This document shows, piece by piece, positions 29,817-39,371 of a DNA stretch of 64,000 bases. Source of the stretch: Salipaludibacillus agaradhaerens (GTDB lineage: Bacteria; Bacillota; Bacilli; Bacillales; Salisediminibacteriaceae); assembly GCF_002019735.1 (NCBI RefSeq), contig NZ_KV917378.1, positions 2,878,869-2,942,868 on the forward strand, given 5' to 3'. Below the pieces are notes generated by a model. The model did not search any database and was not told the DNA's origin. It saw only the letters and a program-made list of their open reading frames with translations. How positions within the stretch are numbered: position 1 is the stretch's first letter; every line of letters starts with the position of its first letter. The position numbers were made by a program, and so were the translations under genes.

Positions 29817-31640
29817 ATGGATAAAATTCGCTTTTACAAATCAATACACCTTAAAATCGTTATCATTTATGTGTTATTGATTCTGATTGCGATGCAAGTT
29901 ATTAGTGTGTATTTCACCCAACAGCTTGAAGATTACTTTGAGAGTAATTTTAATGAGCAGTTAACTGAACGAGTTGAACTCGTTGCCTATAATGTGCAAC
30001 AGGAAATGTTGCGAGATGAGGATGAAGAGGAGTCGTCTTTAAACTCACGAATTGATCGGCTCATTCGTGAGTTTTCAATGGACAATACAAATGTTCAAGT
30101 GGTGGATCACAACAGTGTGGTAATCGCGGCTAATTTGGATAATGCGATTTATACAGGCCAGAGGACGACTGACCATCGTGTGAAACGAGCTCTCGTAGGT
30201 TTTCGGGCCGAACCCGATGTCATGCGAGACTCTGAAACAGGCGAACGTATGCAAGTATTAGCCCTTCCTGTGGAAACAGAGGACCAGCAAATTCTCGGGG
30301 CTATTTATATTGAAGCGTCCATGGAAGAAATTTATTATCAAATGCAGCAAATTAATCAGATTCTTTTTACAGGTACGGGTTTAGCGATGATTTTAACGGC
30401 TGCTTTAGGCATTTTTCTTTCGCGTACTATTACTCATCCTATAACCGATATGAGAAAGCAGGCCAAAGCCATGGGGGAAGGCGTTTTCTCGAGAAAGGTT
30501 AAGGTGTATGGTGATGATGAAATCGGACAGTTGGCTGTTACCTTCAATGAATTAAGCGGAAAATTAAAAATGGCTAATGCTACCACCGAGGGTGAGAGAC
30601 GGAAGCTTTCGTCTGTTTTAACCCATATGACCGATGGTGTTGTGGCGACGAATAAAAAAGGCGAGATTATGCTGCTTAACCGAAGAGCTGAAGAGCTATT
30701 GAATAAAAGTCAGGAAGACACGATGGGGTCAGATATTATCACCATATTAAAACTGGATCATTTCATGAAGCTGAAAGACTTATATAACATGACAGATCCT
30801 ATTCTATTGGACTTCGATCATCAAGAGGAGGAGACGATTGTTGAGGCGCATTTCTCGGTCATTGAAAATGATGAAGGAGAAGAGAATGGTTTAATTGCCG
30901 TCCTTCATGATGTGACTGAGCAGGAACTTATTGAGCAAGAACGAAAAGAGTTCGTCGCCAATGTTTCTCATGAGCTAAGAACCCCTCTTACATCGATGAA
31001 AAGTTATCTAGAAGCTCTTGCAGACGGTGCAATAGAAGATCCTGAGGTGGCACCTCATTTTGTCCAAGTCACCTCCACTGAAACAGAGCGAATGATCCGA
31101 CTTGTGAATGATCTTTTACAGCTATCGAAAATGGACAGTAAAGATTATCAAATGAATTTAGCTCGTCTAAATGTCACGACCTTTATTAATCAAGTTATTG
31201 ATAGATTTGATATGTCTACTAAAAATCAAAATATCCAATTTAAAAGGAAACTTCCAGATAAGAGTATCTCAGTAAGTGGGGATCGAGACAAATTAACGCA
31301 GCTTCTCGATAATATTTTGTCCAATGCGATAAAATATTCTCCAGAAGGTGGCACAATCACTTGTTCTTTAAAGCCTGAGAAAGAGAGAGTTGTCATCAGT
31401 GTAAAAGATGAAGGTGTTGGTATTCCTAAAGAGAATGTGGGACATGTTTTCGATCGGTTTTATCGCGTAGATAAAGCCCGCTCTCGTAATTTAGGTGGTA
31501 CAGGATTAGGTCTGGCGATTGCGAAGGAAATAGCTGTTGCCCATGGGGGGAACATTTGGGTAAGTAGTGAATGGGGGAAAGGAACAACATTCTCATTCAG
31601 TTTACCGTATGAGGAAGATGTGGTGAATGATTATGATTGA
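29817..31640 (+). CDS. walK: Sensor histidine kinase WalK (YycG)
   Basis: Membrane kinase of 607 aa, partner of WalR. Domains: TM1 (11-31), an extracellular Cache/PAS-like domain, TM2 (182-203), HAMP (204-256), PAS (about 262-366), HisKA with phosphorylated H385 in V-S-H-E-L-R-T-P, and HATPase with D-E-G-V-G-I-P and G-T-G-L-G-L-A boxes. Its end overlaps the start of walH. Confidence 0.97.
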   Translation: MDKIRFYKSIHLKIVIIYVLLILIAMQVISVYFTQQLEDYFESNFNEQLTERVELVAYNVQQEMLRDEDEEESSLNSRIDRLIREFSMDNTNVQVVDHNSVVIAANLDNAIYTGQRTTDHRVKRALVGFRAEPDVMRDSETGERMQVLALPVETEDQQILGAIYIEASMEEIYYQMQQINQILFTGTGLAMILTAALGIFLSRTITHPITDMRKQAKAMGEGVFSRKVKVYGDDEIGQLAVTFNELSGKLKMANATTEGERRKLSSVLTHMTDGVVATNKKGEIMLLNRRAEELLNKSQEDTMGSDIITILKLDHFMKLKDLYNMTDPILLDFDHQEEETIVEAHFSVIENDEGEENGLIAVLHDVTEQELIEQERKEFVANVSHELRTPLTSMKSYLEALADGAIEDPEVAPHFVQVTSTETERMIRLVNDLLQLSKMDSKDYQMNLARLNVTTFINQVIDRFDMSTKNQNIQFKRKLPDKSISVSGDRDKLTQLLDNILSNAIKYSPEGGTITCSLKPEKERVVISVKDEGVGIPKENVGHVFDRFYRVDKARSRNLGGTGLGLAIAKEIAVAHGGNIWVSSEWGKGTTFSFSLPYEEDVVNDYD

Positions 31641-32991
31641 ATCTATTAAAACGACTGTGCTTTGGATTCTTATCCTCTCAAGTATCACATTGACCTGGCT
31701 TCTATGGACCTATCAGCCAGAGTATGATGCCCTCGAAGAATCCAATGAAACCTATGTAGAAATTGAGGATCTTGGAGATACTCGAACGTTATCTGAGGTC
31801 GTTCAACCGAGACAAATTATTATTCATCGTGAAGACGAACAATCGATGATATTGCCACTCAACGATGTTTACAAAGACATTCTTCAGGAGCTTGAAGAGG
31901 TAGAAATAGATTATGTGTATCCGCAATGGGAATCACAAGCACCATCGATAGAAAGAGAGTTCACAGGGATGGAGCTCATTTTTGATGATCCTCTTGAAAG
32001 CGAGTGGATCGAGGCATTTTTTACGATGGATGAAGAGCACCTAGCGATTGAACAGGTGGATCGCATCACCTTTCTCCTAAATCCAGAAGATGAGGAGAAT
32101 ACAGACTTACTCGTACAATTCGTAGATATGGCAGGTGAGGCAGTTTACGAATCTGATATTTCTTTAACGATGAGTGACTTGGAAGAGATGTATGAAGGAA
32201 CGGCCGATAAGCAAGTTTCTGTTGAAAAGTATTTATTCAGAGGGGAATCTGAAACTTTCCAGCCAGTGAGTTATGTCACGACTGAGTCTGTCTCATTAGA
32301 AAAATATACGTATGAAACGACGGATTTAAGTGCTAAAGCATTTACCCAAATTTTATTTAATGATCCGTCAGTGATCGAAAATTACCCACAAGCTGGTCAG
32401 GGAGAAACGTATACCGATGGAAATAGAATTATGAGCTTAAATGAGAGTAATAGTATTCTTCATTTTGTAAGACCAGACATTCGTGGAGGAAGTCCAGCCG
32501 ATGTGCCGTCAGTGATTGAAGATAGCCTTGACTTTATTAATAATCATTCTGGATGGACGAATGATTATTTGGCTGATAATTGGACTGAAACAGATTTAGA
32601 TGACCATGCTTCATTTCGCCTTCATGTTCAAGGATTACCTGTGCTTGCCTCCAATCAAGGACAAGATCACTATTTCATGATTGATGTGACCAGAGCAGCT
32701 AACTCCATTACGGAATATACACGCCCAATGTACCAGCTTGCTAATGAGCCTCTTGAGAAAAGCGGCAATGTGACGCTGCCATCTTTTGAGGAGGTACAAG
32801 AGCATATTCGTGAATATGAAGCGTTTGGTAATCGTGCTGTGGAGGATATTACGATAGGTCACTATATGGTGAGGCAACGGTCGTATGCCACGTTTGAACC
32901 TGGTTGGTATGTGAAGATAGATGGACGTTGGACAATGTTAGACTTTAGGTCTAATGCCGATTTGGAGGTGTCAGTCTATGGATTGGAGTAA
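31627..32991 (+). CDS. walH: WalRK modulator WalH (YycH)
   Basis: Membrane-anchored extracellular protein of 454 aa with one N-terminal TM (about 8-28) and a long acidic exterior part. In B. subtilis YycH and YycI form a complex with WalK that restrains its kinase activity. Overlaps walK by 14 nt; ATG at 31627 or 31633 are both possible. Confidence 0.92.
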   Translation: MIMIESIKTTVLWILILSSITLTWLLWTYQPEYDALEESNETYVEIEDLGDTRTLSEVVQPRQIIIHREDEQSMILPLNDVYKDILQELEEVEIDYVYPQWESQAPSIEREFTGMELIFDDPLESEWIEAFFTMDEEHLAIEQVDRITFLLNPEDEENTDLLVQFVDMAGEAVYESDISLTMSDLEEMYEGTADKQVSVEKYLFRGESETFQPVSYVTTESVSLEKYTYETTDLSAKAFTQILFNDPSVIENYPQAGQGETYTDGNRIMSLNESNSILHFVRPDIRGGSPADVPSVIEDSLDFINNHSGWTNDYLADNWTETDLDDHASFRLHVQGLPVLASNQGQDHYFMIDVTRAANSITEYTRPMYQLANEPLEKSGNVTLPSFEEVQEHIREYEAFGNRAVEDITIGHYMVRQRSYATFEPGWYVKIDGRWTMLDFRSNADLEVSVYGLE

Positions 32992-33760
32992 AACGAAAAC
33001 GATTTTTATCGTGACATTCCTTTTACTGAATGCCTTCCTTGGCTACCAACTATACGGAAAAATGGCACACGAAAATCTCAATGTGTTAATCAGTCCAGCA
33101 CTACAAGAACGATTGGAAGAAAACGATATTGAAATTAACATTAGTAATGCAGAAGATATTTTAACTGCGGCCCCTATTACAGGCCGATTGGCTACGTTTG
33201 ATGAAAACTATTTACGAGATAATCTTCTAAGGCAAGACATTTCAGTGGTAGATGAAACGACGGTATATGCAGAAATGGATCGACCTTATAAAATGGTAGA
33301 CTCCAATATACCAGCTAACGTCGACGCATTTTTAGGGCAATATGTCTATTTAGGCGAAGAGTATGAGTTCGCAGACTACAATGAAGAAGAAAATTATATC
33401 GGACTTTACCAAACCTACAAAGATCGTAAAATCGATCAGTATGAGAGAGGCGATTACCATATTGTTCTGCATTTAAATGATGACTTCCATGTAGAGTCTT
33501 ATACTCAGAAGTATATGGAGATTACCGAACAAGAGAATAGACAGCAGGATTTACTCTCGCCTTTAAAAGCAGTGGAACGACTGTTAAATCAACAATATCT
33601 TGAAACGAATACTGTGATTGAACAAGCACAATTAGGCTATTATAGCTTAATTCAGCCAGATGACAGCTTTCAAGTATTCGTACCCGTGTGGCGAATCCAA
33701 GCGAACGAGGACTATTTTTATGTTGATGCGTTAAATGGAGAAATTCAATCGATCAACTAA
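32978..33760 (+). CDS. walI: WalRK modulator WalI (YycI)
   Basis: Membrane-anchored partner of WalH, 260 aa, one TM at about 7-24 and an extracellular YycI domain. The ATG at 32978 ([10 protein letters not shown]) follows TTTGGAGGTG; an in-frame ATG eight codons upstream lies before that RBS and is rejected. It overlaps the end of walH by 14 nt. Confidence 0.93.
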   Translation: MDWSKTKTIFIVTFLLLNAFLGYQLYGKMAHENLNVLISPALQERLEENDIEINISNAEDILTAAPITGRLATFDENYLRDNLLRQDISVVDETTVYAEMDRPYKMVDSNIPANVDAFLGQYVYLGEEYEFADYNEEENYIGLYQTYKDRKIDQYERGDYHIVLHLNDDFHVESYTQKYMEITEQENRQQDLLSPLKAVERLLNQQYLETNTVIEQAQLGYYSLIQPDDSFQVFVPVWRIQANEDYFYVDALNGEIQSIN

Positions 33761-33777
33761 CTGGAGTGAACGAACTT

Positions 33778-34572
33778 ATGACGCTAAGATTTAGTGTACT
33801 TGCCAGCGGTAGTACTGGTAATGCGATCTACGTTGAAACAGACAAGCAGCGGTTGCTCATCGATGCAGGTCTGAGCGGGAAAAAAATTGAACAGTGTTTT
33901 AGCCAAATTAATCTTTGTCCTTCAAAGCTTGATGGTATTCTTGTTAGCCATGAGCATAGTGATCATATTAAAGGTGTTGGCATATTAGCTAGAAGATACA
34001 ATTTGCCGATTTACGCTAATGAGAAAACGTGGGAAGCGATGCTCCCTTCAATAGGCACTATCCCCCTCGAGCAAAAGTATCATTTTGCCACAGGGACAGC
34101 GAAAACGTTCGGTGATTTAGATGTGGAATCGTTTGGAGTCTCACATGATGCAGCCGATCCGATGTTTTTTTCTTTTTACTATGAAGGCCGTCAGTTAACA
34201 ATCTTAACGGATACGGGCTATGTAAGTGATCAGATGATCGGTATGTCTAAGGGAGCTAACAGCTTGATTTTTGAATCAAATCATGACATGGATATGCTAC
34301 GAATGGGAAAATATCCGTGGAACATAAAACGGCGTATTTTAGGTGACGAAGGCCACGTCTCTAACGTTGATGCTGGTATTGCCCTTACAGATATTATTAA
34401 AGACTCGAAAGCGGATATTTATTTGGCACACTTGAGCCTTGATAATAATATGAAAGAGTTGGCCAGGATGACCGTCCAGCAGACGCTTGAAGAAAGTGAC
34501 ATCGAGGTTGGTCGGCAAGTGAAGTTGTTTGATACAGACCCTTATGTTCCTACCGCTTTAAAGGTTGTATAA
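33778..34572 (+). CDS. walJ: Metallo-beta-lactamase-fold nuclease WalJ (YycJ)
   Basis: MBL-fold protein of 264 aa, the last conserved gene of the wal operon. The metal-binding motif is S-H-E-H-S-D-H (57-63), plus a later D-T-G. Homologues have 5' exonuclease-like folds and have been implicated in DNA repair and cell division coordination. ATG 33778 ([12 protein letters not shown]) matches the family start better than GTG 33766, which abuts the GGAG. Confidence 0.93.
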   Translation: MTLRFSVLASGSTGNAIYVETDKQRLLIDAGLSGKKIEQCFSQINLCPSKLDGILVSHEHSDHIKGVGILARRYNLPIYANEKTWEAMLPSIGTIPLEQKYHFATGTAKTFGDLDVESFGVSHDAADPMFFSFYYEGRQLTILTDTGYVSDQMIGMSKGANSLIFESNHDMDMLRMGKYPWNIKRRILGDEGHVSNVDAGIALTDIIKDSKADIYLAHLSLDNNMKELARMTVQQTLEESDIEVGRQVKLFDTDPYVPTALKVV

Positions 34573-34995
34573 TTCCGTAAAAATACATGTTTAAACCGTT
34601 TTGTGATGGGAAATCCTATGCCTATATGGAAAATTATCAAATTTCAGCTTTATTAATAGACGAACTCATTACTAGTTTAATAAAATAAAATCACGTAAGA
34701 TAATACCCATCTTTTTTCCCAGGTCTGATGATATATTTTTTCTAGCCTGAACTGGGTGAAGTATCTCATCTAGCGTTTTTGCTTTAAAGTGTCATCATTG
34801 CCTGAGAGACCGTCCCTGTCAGGCAGGGGTGGCATTCGTTTAAGTTACAGAAGACGTCTTTAGACGAACACACTCCTTTGATAGTAAAAAATGAGTGGAT
34901 AATGCTTTGCAAAAAGTTAAAGGCACGGTACCTTTAGTTAATTGTAACAATGCGATAGGTATAGGTTTGACTATTCTTAAAAGGGGGTTTTATTA
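34573..34995. other. Spacer between walJ and htrA
   Basis: No gene. It holds a hairpin TGCCTGA / TCAGGCA (34799-34825, 13-nt loop) and a weaker CCCAG/CTGGG pairing near 34.72-34.76 kb. The htrA promoter probably lies in the last 100 bp. Confidence 0.5.
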
Positions 34996-36243
34996 ATGGG
35001 ATACTACGATGATCATACGTCACAACCAGACGATCAAAAACCTACTCCAAAAGGAAAGAAGCGTTCTGGACTCTATGGATTTGTCGGCGCAGTTTTAGGA
35101 GCATTGATTGTGGTGTTCTCCATCCCAGTACTTGCAAACAATGGGGTACTACCGTATGAAGTGACACCGAAAAATGTGTCATCTACTGATAATGATGAGG
35201 CTGTCTCTACTGGGGTGGATATGGAAGCAGTAGAAACATTAAGCTTAGAGACCACCTCGGAAGTGATAGAAGCGGTAGATCGCGTGTCTGATGCTGTCGT
35301 AGGCGTGGTCAATATGCAGCAATCTTCTGGTTTGTTTGGCACAGAAGATAGTGAGTCAGAAGGCACGGGATCAGGTGTCATTTATAAGGTCGAGGGTGAC
35401 TATGCGTTTATCGTTACCAACCAACACGTTATTAACGGAGCAAGTCAGGGTTCAAGCGACATTGATGTGACACTAGGAGATGGTTCACGTGTACCAGCTG
35501 AGCTCGTCGGTGAAGATTTATTAACAGATTTAGCCGTCTTAACGATCGACTCTGAAGGCATCGAAACGGTTGCTGAGTTCGGTGATTCTGAAAGCCTTCA
35601 GTCAGGAGAACCTGCTATCGCTATCGGTAACCCTCTTACTTTTGAAGGAACCGTTACTCTCGGGATTATTAGTGCGGTAGAACGAAGCCTCCCAGTGGAT
35701 TTAACGGGTAATGGACAACCTGATTGGAACTCGGAAGTGCTGCAAACGGATGCCGCTATTAATCCAGGGAACAGCGGCGGTGCCTTATTGAACATTCAAG
35801 GCGACGTGATCGGAATTAATTCAATGAAAATCGCCCAATCCGCAGTTGAAGGCATTGGCTTTGCGATACCAACAGCTGTGGCCATGCCAGTCATTGAAGA
35901 CCTTGAACAATACGGTGAAGTTCAACGTCCACAGATGGGTATTGCCCTAAGGTCACTTCAAGAGATTCCAAGCTTCCATTGGCAAGACACGCTTGGCTTA
36001 CCTGAAGAAGTTAAGGGTGGTGTGTACGTAGAAGCGGTTGAAGCTGATACACCTGCCGCTGAAGCTGGTCTTGAAGAAGGGGACGTCATTACAGCGCTCG
36101 ATGACACAGACATTACCGATTCACATGACTTACGAAGCTTCTTATATAAAGATGTGAACATTGGTGACACGATCACGGTGACTTACTATCGTGACGGTGA
36201 AGAACAAACCGTTGAACTGACGTTAGATAAGCAAGTCTTTTAA
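34996..36243 (+). CDS. HtrA/DegP-family membrane-anchored serine protease
   Basis: Surface protease for misfolded exported proteins, 415 aa. A Lys-rich cytoplasmic N-terminus and one TM (about 27-47) are followed by the trypsin-like domain with catalytic H144 (N-Q-H-V-I-N), D178 (L-T-D-L-A-V) and S260 (N-P-G-N-S-G-G), and one PDZ domain (about 310-410). The position after walJ corresponds to htrC/yyxA of B. subtilis. Confidence 0.95.
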   Translation: MGYYDDHTSQPDDQKPTPKGKKRSGLYGFVGAVLGALIVVFSIPVLANNGVLPYEVTPKNVSSTDNDEAVSTGVDMEAVETLSLETTSEVIEAVDRVSDAVVGVVNMQQSSGLFGTEDSESEGTGSGVIYKVEGDYAFIVTNQHVINGASQGSSDIDVTLGDGSRVPAELVGEDLLTDLAVLTIDSEGIETVAEFGDSESLQSGEPAIAIGNPLTFEGTVTLGIISAVERSLPVDLTGNGQPDWNSEVLQTDAAINPGNSGGALLNIQGDVIGINSMKIAQSAVEGIGFAIPTAVAMPVIEDLEQYGEVQRPQMGIALRSLQEIPSFHWQDTLGLPEEVKGGVYVEAVEADTPAAEAGLEEGDVITALDDTDITDSHDLRSFLYKDVNIGDTITVTYYRDGEEQTVELTLDKQVF

Positions 36244-36254
36244 TACGATGAAAG

Positions 36255-36296
36255 GATTGGCCCCGTAAGCACTTCTTATGCGGCCAATCTTTTTTA
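36255..36296 (+). terminator. Terminator after htrA
   Basis: GATTGGCC / GGCCAATC with an inner CCGTAAG/CTTATGCGG pairing, then TTTTTT. Confidence 0.85.
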
Positions 36297-36476
36297 GTTT
36301 TGTGAGGTTTGGCACTTTAAGGATGTCGTTTGGCAGACAACACTCTTCATTATTTTTCTAACCTCATAAGTCGGATGTGTGAGCCACAACTTGTACTGAG
36401 CATTAATTAGGGAACAATTAGCAGGAACGAGTATGTTATGATAAATAATGACACATAAAGACACCTTTCAATTCAG

Positions 36477-37325
36477 TTATACACAGAGGGGTGTGGATAA
36501 CTGTCGTGTCAAGTGGAAAACTGTTGTTCGTATTTATATCATAGTAGAAAGACCTATGGAAAAAGAGGTGAGAATATGGAGATTTACTGCTGTGAAGAGC
36601 ACGTAAACGAAGGGTTAGAAGAATCCTTATCAGACGAGGGCTTACCGCCGAAATTTGAAAGGATTTCAATGGAAAAATCATCATTACAAAAATGCTTCAT
36701 ATGTCATAGTGAAGCGGACTATAAAATAACGCCTATGTCGTCATGATTTCAGTGAGATGTGTATAACAGCTGTGGAAAACGTGTGAATAAATGAAGTTAC
36801 TCACATACTTATCCACAACTGTGCGTTATTTAAAACATCATCTCGTTTTTTGTGGCAAAGATGGCCATTTCGTGTAAGTAAGTGAACGATTGAAAGAACG
36901 ATGAGGTGACGCATTCCTGTGCTGACCGCCTCGGTAATATACATAATTGTGAGCTATGATAAAGTTCTCCCTAAAACAGTATGTGATTAAAAGAGTCATG
37001 GGGGAAACGTGAGTTTAGGATTATAATGAGAGCTTTTTTAATATAGTTATGTGCGAAAGAGGTAATGTTATAGAAGTCATACTGATTAAAGTTGTCTATT
37101 CGGGCGGGGTCCATAAGGGTTTTAACATGGAAGAGCTGAGAATGATGGCTTTGTGGCATGACGTAATAATAATATTGAACGATCGGTTTATAAAGGGCTA
37201 TTTTAGAGAGGTTAGCGATAACGATGTTTTTAAGTGGATTATCCACAGACAACCTGTTCACTATAGTTGATAATAGTGAGTTTTTAGTTGTTATCTGTGT
37301 ATATGTGGATAACTTTTGTGGATAA
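36477..37325. promoter_or_regulatory. Cluster of nine DnaA boxes
   Basis: Sites fitting TTWTNCACA on either strand lie at 36477 (TTATACACA), 36492 (reverse TTATCCACA), 36758, 36771, 36782 (reverse), 36809 and 37239 (forward TTATCCACA), 37304 and 37317 (reverse). Five are the perfect 9-mer. They fall in the spacers on both sides of the CxxH/CxxC gene and into the 5' flank of rlmH. The 36.75-37.35 kb stretch has no other convincing gene. A DnaA-titrating or regulatory role is inferred. Confidence 0.7.
36576..36746 (+). CDS. CxxH/CxxC family small protein
   Basis: Small protein of 56 aa with C-C-E-E-H near the N-terminus (C5/C6, H9) and C-F-I-C-H near the C-terminus, a probable zinc-binding arrangement. 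A family of this description is conserved in Bacillus between htrA and rlmH. Start chosen at 36576, after AAAAGAGGTGAG; an upstream in-frame start at 36513 lacks an RBS. Function unknown. Confidence 0.85.
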   Translation: MEIYCCEEHVNEGLEESLSDEGLPPKFERISMEKSSLQKCFICHSEADYKITPMSS

Positions 37326-37347
37326 GGTGTGCAGAAAGGGGATAACT

Positions 37348-37827
37348 GTGAACATTTCAATCATATCTGTGGGTAAATTAAAAGAAAAATACTTAAAGCA
37401 AGGCATTAGCGAATACGAAAAACGACTAGGGGCCTATGCTAATATACAAATCATCGAGGTTGCCGATGAAAAGGCACCTGATAATATGAGTGACGGTGAC
37501 ATTCGCCAAGTGAAAAATAAAGAAGGCGAACGGATACTAGCCAAAATCAAACAAGATACATACGTCATTGCCCTTGCCATTGAAGGTCAATCATGGTCCT
37601 CGGAAAAACTGGCAAAAGAAATGGACAAGCTCGCAACATACGGCAAAAGTAAAATCGCCTTCATAATCGGCGGCTCCGTCGGTCTAAGCGACGCTGTGCT
37701 CCAACGCGCCGATACCCACCTTTCTTTCTCAAGCATGACCTTCCCACATCAGCTCATGCGCTTGATCCTCGTCGAGCAGATTTATCGTGCGTTTAGGATT
37801 AATAGTGGGGAACCGTACCATAAGTAA
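37348..37827 (+). CDS. rlmH: 23S rRNA (pseudouridine1915-N3)-methyltransferase RlmH
   Basis: SPOUT-class methyltransferase, 159 aa, methylating the pseudouridine in helix 69 of 23S rRNA. The GTG at 37348 ([15 protein letters not shown]) matches the family start; in-frame codons before it contain DnaA boxes. The knotted SAM site is [10 protein letters not shown]. The C-terminus is G-E-P-Y-H-K-stop; these codons are the SCC attachment site in staphylococci, and similar sequences recur downstream. Confidence 0.96.
   Translation: MNISIISVGKLKEKYLKQGISEYEKRLGAYANIQIIEVADEKAPDNMSDGDIRQVKNKEGERILAKIKQDTYVIALAIEGQSWSSEKLAKEMDKLATYGKSKIAFIIGGSVGLSDAVLQRADTHLSFSSMTFPHQLMRLILVEQIYRAFRINSGEPYHK
37808..37827 (+). 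repeat. rlmH 3'-end sequence, att-like copy 1
   Basis: GGGAACCGTACCATAAGTAA, the last codons of rlmH. Similar 20-mers lie at 39491 and 46214 in the same orientation. Confidence 0.6.
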
Positions 37828-37891
37828 ATGAGGTTTTTTCTAATAGACTTTAGAAGTGGAGCATAAAAAGTATTTTCAAAACCATCAAAAA

Positions 37892-37960
37892 AGCTTGTAG
37901 AAAAACGAGGGTTTTCTCTACAAGCTGAAAACTTCAAGGAATCATTCCTTGGAGCTTTTT
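37892..37960. terminator. Two hairpins between rlmH and the dinB-like gene
   Basis: AGCTTGTAGA...TCTACAAGCT (37892-37926) is followed by CTTCAAGGAA/TTCCTTGGAG and TTTTTT (37932-37960). The first and second may terminate the two convergent genes. Confidence 0.75.
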
Positions 37961-37966
37961 TATTGC

Positions 37967-38440
37967 TTATGTTTGGCTTATGACTTTGATCGCTTTGACT
38001 ATCTGTCGTATCGAACCGAGATGATAGGCGGAGTGAGCGATTGCTCCCAACAGACCATTCGATGTCTGTTCATCAAAGGAGTCAAATGAATCAATTTTTT
38101 TAAGTAGTTTAGTATATTCTTGTTGAAGTTCGTTATTAAATTGTGCCCATGTGATTTTATCAACGTTTGTGATTTTCCATGATGCTTCCCAGTCCTTTAT
38201 GGGTTCTTCCCCATTTAAGTAGGAATTCACAACCCATAAGTAATAGCGGGTATGATGGGTTTGTGCGGCGATTGTCGTACCATTGACAGGTATCGAAGCA
38301 TCTTCTGCGGATAATTTTTCAAGCGTTCCGAATAAACCGCTTGCTGGCTTCGCTTCTGTGTACCAGCTTGCATTTTCTTCAGGTCCATCAAATGTTTCTT
38401 TCAACAATGTTCTAACAGCTGCCAACATCGCATTGTTCAT
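37967..38440 (-). CDS. DinB/YfiT superfamily protein
   Basis: Four-helix-bundle protein of 157 aa. T-H-H-T-R-Y-Y-L-W (near 63) and H-S-A-Y-H-L-G-S-I-R-Q (near 137) supply the usual His ligands of the DinB metal site. DinB-fold proteins include bacillithiol- and mycothiol-dependent transferases; the substrate here is unknown. Divergent from the CGNR gene, with shared operator-like repeats between them. Confidence 0.85.
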   Translation of the reverse strand: MNNAMLAAVRTLLKETFDGPEENASWYTEAKPASGLFGTLEKLSAEDASIPVNGTTIAAQTHHTRYYLWVVNSYLNGEEPIKDWEASWKITNVDKITWAQFNNELQQEYTKLLKKIDSFDSFDEQTSNGLLGAIAHSAYHLGSIRQIVKAIKVISQT

Positions 38441-38462
38441 CTTATTACCTCCAGAATTTTTA

Positions 38463-38542
38463 TATAACCATCAAAACTACTCTTGATGGTTATAGTTTAA
38501 CTGAGTTGTATCTAACTGTCAATTTATATTATGATGGTTATA
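38463..38542. promoter_or_regulatory. Operator-like repeats between dinB-like and CGNR genes
   Basis: TATAACCATCA (38463-38473) and TGATGGTTATA (38484-38494) form a perfect 11-bp inverted repeat, and TGATGGTTATA recurs at 38532-38542. Three exact half sites in the divergent promoter region suggest a shared regulator, most simply the CGNR protein itself. Confidence 0.6.
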
Positions 38543-38559
38543 GAAAAGGAGTTTTGATT

Positions 38560-39171
38560 ATGTCGAATACGAACCTTTATATGATGGTCGGAGAACGTTT
38601 GTGTATGGATTTCATCAATACCGTCAGTTGGCGGGAAAATGCTGAGAAAAGGCGGGATTGGTTTACGAGTTACGCCAAATTGGTCGACTGGTGCATCCAT
38701 GCTGAAGTCTTGACCGAACAACAAGCAAAAGCTCTTCTTTTAAAAGCGGAGGAGGAACCGTCTGAAGCTTGTGATGTTCTGAAACAGGCAATCGAAATGC
38801 GGGAAGTCATGTATCGAATTTTCAAGTCCATTTCAAAGAAAACATCTCCACACCCGCAAGATCTGGAACGTTTCAATGAATCTGTGAGCCACTTCTATCA
38901 AACTTTGCAAGTAATTCATGAAAAGAATCATTACACTTTGAAGTTCAAGCATACCGAGAAAAACTTTGAAACTATGCTCCCTCCCATTGTGCAATCTGCT
39001 GTAAATTTACTTGTTTCTAAAAACGACCTAGAACGAGTCAAACAATGTGAGGGGGGGCCTTGTGGATGGTTATTCTTCGATTCGAGCCGGAACAGGAGCC
39101 GCCGCTGGTGTTCAATGGCCGATTGCGGCAATCGTGCCAAAGCACGACGGTTTTACAAAAAAGAAAAGTGA
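38560..39171 (+). CDS. CGNR zinc-finger / ABATE-domain protein
   Basis: Protein of 203 aa with an N-terminal ABATE domain (G-E-R-L-C-M-D-F-I-N-T near 12-22) and a C-terminal CGNR zinc finger (C-E-G-G-P-C-G-W, then W-C-S-M-A-D-C-G-N-R-A-K). Such proteins are taken to be stress-responsive transcriptional regulators. The start follows AAAAGGAG; eighteen upstream codons are excluded because they precede it. Likely autoregulated through the adjacent repeats. Confidence 0.88.
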   Translation: MSNTNLYMMVGERLCMDFINTVSWRENAEKRRDWFTSYAKLVDWCIHAEVLTEQQAKALLLKAEEEPSEACDVLKQAIEMREVMYRIFKSISKKTSPHPQDLERFNESVSHFYQTLQVIHEKNHYTLKFKHTEKNFETMLPPIVQSAVNLLVSKNDLERVKQCEGGPCGWLFFDSSRNRSRRWCSMADCGNRAKARRFYKKEK

Positions 39172-39371
39172 CCATACTCGGTCACTTCCCTTCTGTCGGA
39201 CAGATAAATGTCGTACAGGTAATCAAGCATGTTGCTAGTGGTACAATTGAGGAAAAGATAAATGAACTGCAAGAAAAGAAAAGGCATTTAATAGAACAAA
39301 TTATCGACTCAGAAGAAAAAGCCTATTCTACTCTCACCGAAGAGGATATTCGTGAAATATTGATGATTTAG
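39172..39371 (+). pseudogene. C-terminal fragment of an SNF2-family helicase
   Basis: The frame encodes G-Q-I-N-V-V-Q-V-I-K-H-V-A-S-G-T-I-E-E-K-I-N, then E-E-D-I-R-E-I-L-stop. This is the characteristic last motif and tail of SNF2/HepA helicases. About nine tenths of such a gene is missing; the frame continues upstream only within the overlapping CGNR gene. It is a remnant next to the second att-like sequence. Confidence 0.7.

Noticed and set aside
36477-37347. Possible chromosomal origin at the DnaA-box cluster
   Set aside because: dnaA, dnaN and a clear AT-rich unwinding region are absent; conserved gene order places oriC left of the window. Kept only as a DnaA-box cluster.
36971-37360. 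129-codon minus-strand frame opposite the rlmH leader
   Set aside because: No RBS or domain; it is the complement of DnaA-box-rich spacer and the rlmH start.
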